A stretch of 64,000 nucleotides of DNA from Malania oleifera (Eukaryota; Streptophyta; Magnoliopsida; Santalales; Ximeniaceae). A program made the position numbers and the translations under genes. The stretch is from positions 3,534,001 through 3,598,000 of the forward strand of contig NC_080421.1 in NCBI RefSeq assembly GCF_029873635.1. Direction: 5' to 3'. The notes beneath the pieces were generated by a model. The model had not been told where the DNA came from, ran no database searches, and worked only from the letters and a program-made list of their open reading frames with translations. Position 1 is the stretch's first letter, and the number at the start of each line of letters is the position of its first letter. This document shows positions 55,848-64,000 of this stretch, piece after piece.

Positions 55848-56874
55848 TGTCACGACCTAATTATTTTCCACATTTTTTTTTAAATAATAATATCATCATA
55901 AGATCAATACCACACATCTCACATTCCAGCTCAATAGGTCACAATCCACCTGGACCCGTGGGTACTAGGGATACATTAGAATATATATATATATATAGTA
56001 GAAGCCTAAGCAGCAGAAAACATACAATCTCATGCATCTCATCATTTCAAATATCACAATACCAGAGATATTACATTCATTGTATTTCCATATATACAAC
56101 CCAAAAATATAATCCAGGGACATTCCTCACAAAAACCTAATTGTCCCTACCAAAAACTTACTCTTCAAAAAGGGCAATAACTGCTCTAGATCGGCAGGGC
56201 TTCTCCCGCTCTCTTATCAGGGGCTCTTGAAAAGTTAATAAAATTTAGGGGTGAGACACCTCTCAGTAAAGGAAATAAATTAATACCAGTGTGTGGCAAC
56301 ATGAGTATACTATATTCTACATATACCATACATATCATATTCAGTACTGTTTATCAAGTTTGGGAAAACATATGTATATCAAAACATGACAGAAAATACT
56401 GCATTTTCATAAATATTTCTCATCTCATATCATAATAATAATAACATAAAACAATCCTAAAAGGTTAGCTAGCTGTTGTCATATATTACCCCCACATTAT
56501 TGGGTTGTGTAACCTGAAGGCGGGACCTGACAATGGTTAGCCGACCACTACCAAGTCAATAGTCTAGTCTGTAGGTCCAATGGGTCTACCTGACCTTGTC
56601 CATACACCAGGGGCGATAACAGCACACTTTTTGAAAATAACCACATCGACCATCCAATCTCACACCACTCCGTACAGCGGCGTTAACATATATATCATGA
56701 TCACGAAGACCATGGACACATAGCAACCGTACCATGCAAGTGCTAGCCTAGACCAAGCCAACCAAGTTTTGATAACATATACATATACTAAAACCGTGAT
56801 ACATAAATATCTCATATCATTTATTTTCACATCAGTCATATCATTTTGCATATATACATATATCATAAAAATCA

Positions 56875-57105
56875 TCGGCTCATGCGCCCGTATTACACCT
56901 TTTATCATAGTTCGGCCCGTACGCTGGCAAATCACATAGCTCGGCCCGTACGCCGAAAAATCACATAGCACAGCCCATACGCTGGCAAATCTCATCCACA
57001 TAGCACGGCCCGTACGCCGGCAAACATATCCACATAGCATGGCCCATACGTCGGCAAATCACATATATATAAAAATATCTCGGCCCGTACGCTGGTTTTT
57101 CCATC
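56875..57105. repeat. LTR O minisatellite, about seven units
   Basis: Units with core GGCCCGTACGC followed by 'tggcaaatcacatagcac', about 30-36 bp. It is the reverse complement of the array in LTR Q. Confidence 0.87.
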
Positions 57106-57272
57106 ATAAAAACCTGTGTCATAATCACATTCCCAGAAAACAGTTTCTCATACAATTTATACTCATGCCACACTAGCGGATTTTCACATATTCAACATAC
57201 GATCATTTTCACAGTATTTTCCCAAATATGAAACATATATATAAATATAATTATTTCTCCTGAAATCATATG

Positions 57273-57308
<36 letters not shown>

Positions 57309-57861
57309 GCATTTTCTCAAAACAAAACTAGTTTAGTTTATTCTCTTACCTGATTCTTAGAAAGCCCCTAAGAAAATCTTCCCTGCACCCGCAGGGTTCC
57401 CAACTCAACACCCTGAAAATAAAAATTTCCAGTATTAAAGTTCAGTATTTCTAAGCGTATAATACTTTCCTCAACTGTCACAAACCCAAATATTGAGTAG
57501 AAAGTTTTTACCCAAAAGTATTCAAGTCTAACATCTCATGGATTCCTTGAGCAATACCCTGAAACTGAAAACCTTCAGTATTAAACTTCAGTATTTTCAT
57601 GCACAGAACAAATTCTTATAACTAGCGCAAGACTAAATATGACTTAAAAAGTCTTACCTCAACTCTGAGATGATTTTCAATTAGCTTTCACCAACGATCC
57701 GATCCGGCAGATTTGGAGAGAACTTCCCCAAGAGCGTGATGACTTTAGATTGTCGATCCGGTGAAGATCTGGCCCGAAATCGACGAAAGAAAAAAGGGGA
57801 CCGAAGGGGAGAGAGAGAGAAGAAGAATAGCTTAATTAGGAAGTTAAATCCGGATTTTTCA

Positions 57862-58120
57862 TATTTATAGGACAGAGGATTTTGTCGACGAGCCCGTCCT
57901 TCGTCGATGAGTCCTTCACAAATTTCGTCGATGAAATCCACTCCTCGTCGACGAAATTCAGTCGGCTTAAAAACTCATCTCGGTATTTTCTCATCGACAA
58001 GCCCCCTATGTTCGTCGACGAATTTTTTCAAGCTTTCGTCGACGAATCCCTTGTATTCGTCGATAAAGTCCTGTTGATTCCCTTTTTCCATTTTTCCTCC
58101 TAAAATTCAATGTCGACGGC
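57862..58120 (-). promoter_or_regulatory. LTR O palindromes and TATA box
   Basis: TATTTATA (plus) at 57862-57869. About nine palindromic sites lie upstream in sense, with exact copies near 57945, 58012 and 58036. Confidence 0.6.
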
Positions 58121-58779
58121 CTCCTTCTGTTTTTGGTCTCCATTTCCCTTTCTTTATTATTTAAATACCATTCTAAATTCGGATCGTTACATATGATTTG
58201 GAATTCATTAACTATAGGGTAGCACTATAAACAATGCTATGATAAGATACTCTTAGATGATCTCAATTATATGGGCCTCGTTATCTTTTAGTATACTTAA
58301 ATATCAATATAATAACTTGGGATGGATGGATTTTAAAATTTGCATATAGTCATACTTTTTTTTTTCAATTCGACTGGTTAGTTTTTTACGAAATAATTAG
58401 AAAGAATTGTTCTTTTACATGAATTTTGGAGTTCGGTGAGTGTATGATGTGACATTAATACTTAAACTTATATAAGTAAGAGGTATAAATTTGTATGGGT
58501 CTAACAATATTTTAGTGGATACAAAGGGTGAATATTTAATAAATATTTCTCTTATTATTTCTTATCAAAGTAAATTTTTGAGTAACTCTTTAATCGAAAT
58601 TATAAAAATTTATTTTATTTTTTAATTAATTAAAATTTCTGGAAATTAAAAATATATGATGACAGATAACTCACACCTCATTTAATACCTATTTGCATTT
58701 TTCATATATATATATATATATATATTATATGTATGGCAAATATACACACACACGCTTCACAGTATCACTCAATTATGGA

Positions 58780-59640
58780 GGTGCCATCACATGACCATAA
58801 CCAATGAAATGGACAAGTCACTGGTGACGTGTCACTGAGCTGGCATTTATTCCTAGGGTTGATGGTGCAGGGATACACGGGGGACCCACTGCACCCTCAT
58901 CTTTATCTTCACCTTGTCCACGTCATGACTTTTTTAACCCGTTGTTAATTTGTTGGGAGTCTCATTTGAGCTGCCCGAGAATAATTTAATTCCACGCTTG
59001 ATTTCAAGTTGTAAACCAACACGGCAGTCTCTCTCTCTCTCTCTCTCTCTCTCTTGTAAACCTGGAAAATAAACTCATTTCTTGCCTTCCAAACACGCCA
59101 ATGAGAGTAAGAACAAAAAGTTTCTTCACTTGACCTTTATTTAAAATTATACATAAATTAATTATCATTCTTCAATATTATCTAATTTAATAATATTTAA
59201 AAATTTAAAGTATAGTATCAATATTATATTTATATTTTTTAAAAATAATATATTTTACATTATTATGATTTCTTTAAATTTATATAAATTTAAATTAAAG
59301 ATTTTCTACATATAAGGTAGGGCTTTCACAATCTAAATTTTAATTCTAAAGAAAGACTGTTTGGAGAAATTTCCAAAATTGCCAAAATTTGTGAAAGTAG
59401 GAAAGCAGTGATTATTAATTTATTTAAAAACATAATGAAGGCGTACGTAAGATATCATAAATTTTCTTGTCTTCACCCACCGGTCAAGAGCTGACACGTG
59501 TAAAGTCTAGTTGAAGGGGCTATAAAGCTAGGTGTTTCCAGACTCTTCTGTGTAGCCGTTGGTGAAGATAGTGACCCGCCCTTCTTTTCCAGTCGCTGTA
59601 ACGGTCATATTTCCAGAGAGAGAGAGAAAGGTAACCCGCC
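58780..59640 (+). promoter_or_regulatory. Possible orphan promoter region
   Basis: ACGT-core sites of the bZIP type occur at about 58833 (gtgacgtgtca), 58918 (ccacgtcatga) and 59493 (gacacgtgta, a G-box). A TATAAAG box at 59521-59527 follows, then an unusually GC-rich 100 bp with 'agagagagagaaag|gtaac' that could be a leader ending in a splice donor. No coding exon follows within the window, so this is a guess. Confidence 0.22.
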
Positions 59641-59766
59641 CAGGCGCCATCTTTGGAAAGCAACCGCTCCATTAAGCAACCACTCCATTAATGAAGTTTG
59701 GGACTTGGGAGAGGTAATGTCTGCAATTTTATAATTATGAAGGGTCTTTTTCCATTATTATCACAA

Positions 59767-59807
<41 letters not shown>

Positions 59808-61352
59808 AATTTTAGAGCGGTTGATGATGTCTTTGGATACTTTCTCAATGATTTTCCTTGATAAAAAATCAACTAGACATTTATTTTATTTTTCTTATTA
59901 TTGCGTCGGATGTCATAGTTTCTCTGGCACATCTAATTAATACTCCAGCTGATACTCCTGTTAACCGACACATTTTGACACACTTTAGCGGCGACCCAGG
60001 ATTCTTAGACTATTCCCACGCCCGTGCAACAAGGCCCCTCTCAGACATTTACATTTTTTAAATTAGACAAAATAGTATAGAGGTGTTCTCGAACTTTATT
60101 AAAAACTTGATTTTGAGACATATATATTTTAAATTTTTCATGCGAGGCAAGCCAGCATGTCATAGTGTAGTTAAGTGTTAAAACTCTAAGAGACTTTTTA
60201 TCCGATGACACAATAGAAATTTGCAGAAGGGTTTCGTAAACATAGGCACATTGTCCAACCATGTAAATTAGTTGTTCTTCTTTTATCTCTTTTTGATTTT
60301 CTCTATTTTTAAATCTTAGAGTGTTATTTTACAACAATGGTATATTAACAAAGGGGAAAATGAGTATTTCAAAAACTAAATCGTTCAAAAAAGTTCATTT
60401 GATTGTTGAAATTCAAGATAAAATTAATAAAATTTTAAGAGAGGTTCTCATCTTTTTGTCGTATGAAAATATTTTTAAAAAAAATATGAAAAATTCTTAT
60501 GTAATGTGTATATAAATTAGAAAATGCATCAATCTCCATCTAAATAACATTTTTGCACAACAATTTCTTCATAAAAAAAAATGGTGAATCTTTTAACATT
60601 CAATTTTCCTCACTTATATGACCCTCTATGCATGTCTTTTTGCCAAACATAAAAGGAATGTTTGTGAATTTTTAAAACCTTGAAGTTTTTTTTTTTTTTT
60701 TTTACCGAACTATGGTGAAAATTAGTGAAATATTTAAAACCTCAAGAAGGTTCATATCTTTTTACCAAATTTTAGGAAATGTTAGTGACTTTTAATGTAT
60801 TAAAAATTAAAAGTATTTCAGAGGTTAAGGGTTAAGAATTTTTGGTTGGATGTGAAATGTTCAAATTCAAGGAAAAGGAATGTGGAATAATTGATAGGCA
60901 ACCTCTTGTTCTGTGCCCTAACCCGATATTCCTCTAATTTCAATTTCGACTCTTCCTCCTGGTAGAGGTTTCTCTTAATATTTTTTGAGTTTATTATAAA
61001 CGTATCCAACTACCCATTCACCATACCGAACCTTCATCCCTTGAAATATTAGGTCTATTGGTAAGCATTCAGAAATGATCTCTTACTTCTAAGTAGGACT
61101 ACAAATTAATCAAATTATTTGCGAGATGCTCAATGTTTAATTAAATGATTGCTTATTTTGAAGTCATGCACTAAGATCGATAAAGGAATAAAATTTTAAT
61201 TTTAATTTTAACTCCTCTACCAAACAAGCTAAGATTAAATTAAATTATATTAAGCTTGAGGAGCTATAGTGTACCAATGTATTTAAGGAGGTTAACTCAT
61301 TTATAAGCTCAACAATATGCTTATTTAATATTTGTGCGAGTTAGTTTATCAA

Positions 61353-61590
61353 CCTTGTCGACTTGTTTCTTCATAATTTGAATCCGACTCATTTATGATT
61401 TCATTAAAAGATCCACTTATAATTCAGTAACCTGTCAACTTATTTCTTCGTAATTTGAATCTGATTCATTTATGATTTCATTAAAATTAAAATCCACTTA
61501 TAATTTAGTAACTTTGTTAGCTTGTTTCTTCATAATATGAATTTGACTCGTTTATGATTTCATTAAAAGATTCACTTATGAGTTTAGAGC
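61353..61590. repeat. Tandem repeat, three ~80 bp units
   Basis: Units contain 'acttgtttcttcataatttgaat', 'actcatttatgatttcatt' and 'ccacttataattcagtaa'. Starts at about 61353, 61432 and 61513. Confidence 0.8.
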
Positions 61591-62043
61591 TTAACAATCA
61601 TTTTTTAAAACATGTCACCATTTTATGTATCTATTCTTTGAAATTTTTTTTTATTACGACATCAACTAATAAAAATATAGGTTCAATTTATAAAGTTTTT
61701 TTTTTTTTTTGGGCTTGACAAAAACTCATTAATAAACTATGAACTAAAAGTTAGTTTGAGTAATTTCAAACCTGATTTGCTTAGACTCGTTTTAAGCTCA
61801 CTAAATAAATAACTTGAATGCAAACAGGACTATAATCGACTCATTTAATTAACAAATCAAGTTTAAGCTAAAATTTAAAATTCTTTTTCGTACCGAGTCA
61901 AGTCTCGACATGCATATTCAATGGCTCTACACTTTTAATATTTTGTTCATTTTATTTAATTTTATTTTTGTGTTGTTTAACTTTTAATTAATTAATTATT
62001 TTATAATTAGGATCACCCACAAGTAAGAGTGGTACAGCTCATG

Positions 62044-62556
62044 TTTTTTTTTTTTTATCAAAATGGGGTAAAATATATTGATCAAAAGAATACTTACAAA
62101 TACACTAGACATTCCCAGGCCAAACAATATACATCATAACTCGGGCATACCCTAAGGCCAATCATGGCCAATCCTTTGTAGCTAACAAAATCAATCCAAG
62201 TACAACACTCCAAGCAAATTAAACAAGATACATATCAAATTTATCAAAAACAGCCCTATAGACATATTTTTTTATCACAATTACCAACTTTATAGGGGAG
62301 ATTACATGATTTTCAAATCTATATCTATTCCTAAAGTGTCATATAAAGTACACCATCGTAGCAAGAGCAATTCTTTTTCCCATCGCATGGACACCATTAC
62401 CTTTCACTTCTTTATGGATCCATTTGGTGGCAGCCTTAATGGTAGACATAGATCGCCTTAGGCCCAACCACCCTTTAATTTCTCTCCACACTTCTTCCAA
62501 AAATTTACATTTGAAGAACAAGTGATCCTCTAACAACCACAATATTCTATCCATTT
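62044..62556 (-). pseudogene. 5'-truncated LINE, zf-RVT end with poly(A) tail
   Basis: The minus translation has 'HLFFKCKFLEEVWREIKGWL', then 'KAATKWIHKEVKG' and 'RIALATMVYFI', the C-terminal zf-RVT region of plant LINEs. After a stop it continues as 'RNRYRFEN' and 'VIKKYVYRAVF', also family-typical. The 3' end has a T run on the plus strand (62045-62057), the reversed poly(A) tail. The 5' end is cut at about 62556 next to an LTR. Confidence 0.8.
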
Positions 62557-64000
62557 TTTTTTTAAATATATACAATAACCAGTCCTACGTAGTGGAAACA
62601 TAAATCATAAAATCATTTATACAGAAACTGTACAATACCAGATTCCAGAATACACAGACCATACAAAAATGTCCCTCTAGTATCATCTACTCAAAAAGAT
62701 ATACAGCTCTGACAAAAACTCACCCTATAACCAAGGTAATCTAACTACTTTCTATCCGCGAGCCTAATCTGCTCGCCTAGTTGGCTCACCTGAAAAATGG
62801 TAAAATAATGGGGTGAGTCGACGCTCAGTAAGTGGAAATATTCTATTACTAGTGTGTGACAACTAAGTTAAGGATACTTTTAAAATAATAACTGAACTGT
62901 AATGCAATAAATCATCTATAAATCACATCTTTCAAACATATCTTGCTTTCTCTATTTAAAACATACTGTATCATCCGTTTTCTACTTTCCATACTGATAA
63001 TATATCATACTGTACTCATCATATACTGTAAAACTATATATATATAAATATTTGTACTTTATCCCTAGGACTCTGTACGTCATGATTTAACCCCTCATGG
63101 TAGGGTTGTGCGGCTCGTAGGCGAGACTCTATCTGGTCGGCCCTCCAGATAAGTCAATATACTCTACATTACCTCAGCCCGGTAAAACTGCATCCTCTCC
63201 TAGGCGCGGGACTGGCTGCTATCTCGTCTAACCAGCCCCCTCTACCCAGCGTACTGGGGAGCTGCATCCTCTCTGAGCACGGTTAGACGGTACCCACACA
63301 CTATCTAAGATATGTGGTTGCACTCTGTATGAATATAGCAACGGTACCGTGCTCTATAATCTGTATCTGTACTATATCTGTCTGTAATCTCTCCACAGGG
63401 ATCTGATACTATATACTCTATCTTTTTGTGCTGTAATACTGTAATCTCTATATACTGTATCCGTAACATCTTGATGCTACCTCTGTATATCTATATGAAT
63501 ACTCTGTCTATATACTCTGTCTGTATACACTATATGTTATGGTAATAGGAAACATGGAATACTATAACTCTATATTACTGTTCTGTATAAAACTGTAATA
63601 TAAAATACTGATCTGAGTATCTGTATACATGTATATGTATATATATGTATATATCTGTTTCATGAACTATTCATATAAAAGTTGCATATGCATGTACATT
63701 TCTCTGTGAATATAAATCTATACCTGTATATTCTGTGTAAACCCACATACTAGAAGAAGTTATATAAACTGTATATACTGTTATTAACTGTGTACTCAGT
63801 ATAGTATGATACATCACAAAACTATATAAATTATTTTATCTCATAAAATTCTACTCAGGCCACACAAACATTTAACTCATATTCTGTATAAACTAAATAA
63901 TAAACTGATAGGAATATATGTTTATAAAATCTCTAAAAACTTTATAAAAATTCCTAATATAGCATATTTTCCTTACCTCAACTTTGAAAAGCCCCTATAA
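62557..64000 (-). mobile_element. LTR N, left end truncated, runs off the window
   Basis: Sequence parallels LTR L and LTR I: 'cagaaactgtacaataccaga', 'gagcctaatctgctcgcct', 'ggggtgagtcgacgctcagtaag', 'catgatttaacccctcatgg' with the GC-rich block (63085-63125), then 'aacggtaccgtgctct'. The first ~25 bp with the TGTAACGACC terminus are missing. The end with 'gccacacaaacatttaactcat' and 'ttaccttacctcaacttt'-like sequence continues past 64000. Confidence 0.75.

Larger units (their letters stand above)
55848..58191 (-). mobile_element. Solo LTR O (2.3 kb)
   Basis: Plus reading starts TGTCACGACC and ends GGATCGTTACA; flanks tacga (55843-55847) and tatga (58192-58196) are a TSD with one mismatch. 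It has 'tggacccgtgggtac' near the start, the GC-rich block (about 56490-56540) and a 'cggcccgtacgctggcaaatcaca' array (56875-57105). A TA run (57278-57303), TATAAATA in sense (57869-57862) and palindromes (57880-58120) complete it. The segment 'aacaccctgaaaataaaaatttccagtattaaagttcag' appears twice in diverged form near 57405 and 57555, a local duplication. Confidence 0.88.
58192..62043. other. Low-copy AT-rich DNA, no gene seen
   Basis: Contains CT runs (59034-59053, 59770-59806), TA runs (58708-58727), a possible promoter (58780-59640), a degenerate repeat (60640-60790) and a small tandem repeat (61353-61590). Open frames are short and lack recognisable domains. Confidence 0.5.

Overview
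The window is nuclear DNA of a flowering plant, most likely a eudicot. Three things show this: a four-exon plasma-membrane aquaporin gene of the PIP2 class, plant Ty3/gypsy chromoviruses of the Tekay/Del type primed by initiator methionine tRNA, and Mutator-like (MULE) and LINE remnants. I cannot name the species. The background is AT-rich, with many TA, CT/GA and CA/TG microsatellites. Only one ordinary host gene is visible; almost everything else is transposable-element sequence.

Layout. 1-1469: AT-rich DNA, a ~150 bp tandem repeat, and the C-terminal end of a MULE transposase (minus strand). 1470-34238: a 33 kb nest of LTR retrotransposons. 34255-34600: the N-terminal part of a MULE transposase on the same strand, probably the other half of the first piece. 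34600-40180: a low-copy island with the PIP2 gene (37688-38974, minus). 40181-44400: solo LTR I with solo LTR J inserted at its last base pair. 44638-47985: solo LTR L, carrying three ~505 bp tandem copies. 47986-51150: low-copy AT-rich DNA with degenerate repeats. 51150-55075: a LINE remnant (zf-RVT and RNase H) split by solo LTR M. 55848-58191: solo LTR O. 58192-62043: low-copy DNA. 62044-62556: a second, truncated LINE end. 62557-64000: an LTR that runs off the window.

The nest can be ordered from TG...CA ends and 5 bp target-site duplications (TSDs). MULE contains element C (minus) and element G (plus). C contains solo LTR B and LTR D. B contains the complete but dead element A. A contains solo LTRs Q and R. 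D contains solo LTR E, and E contains solo LTR P. G contains a composite insert, F, with a ~192 bp inverted terminal duplication. One deletion joining the leader of G to the interior of LTR D would explain three losses together: the body of G, the 3' end of C and the middle of the MULE gene.

The LTRs are long (about 1.9-3.3 kb) and share one plan in sense order. First comes a U3 with paired copies of the perfect palindrome TCGTCGACGA, then a TATA box (usually TATAAATA), then a CT-rich leader. A position-conserved but sequence-variable minisatellite follows, then a conserved GC-rich block (CCCGCCTTCGGG, then TGCACAACCC), and last a 3' end reading GGTCGTTACA. Inverted palindrome pairs just upstream of TATA boxes, kept through many diverged copies, are the most interesting unexplained structure here. 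Pol and gag of elements A and C are broken by stops, frameshifts, deletions and lost catalytic residues, so neither looks autonomous.
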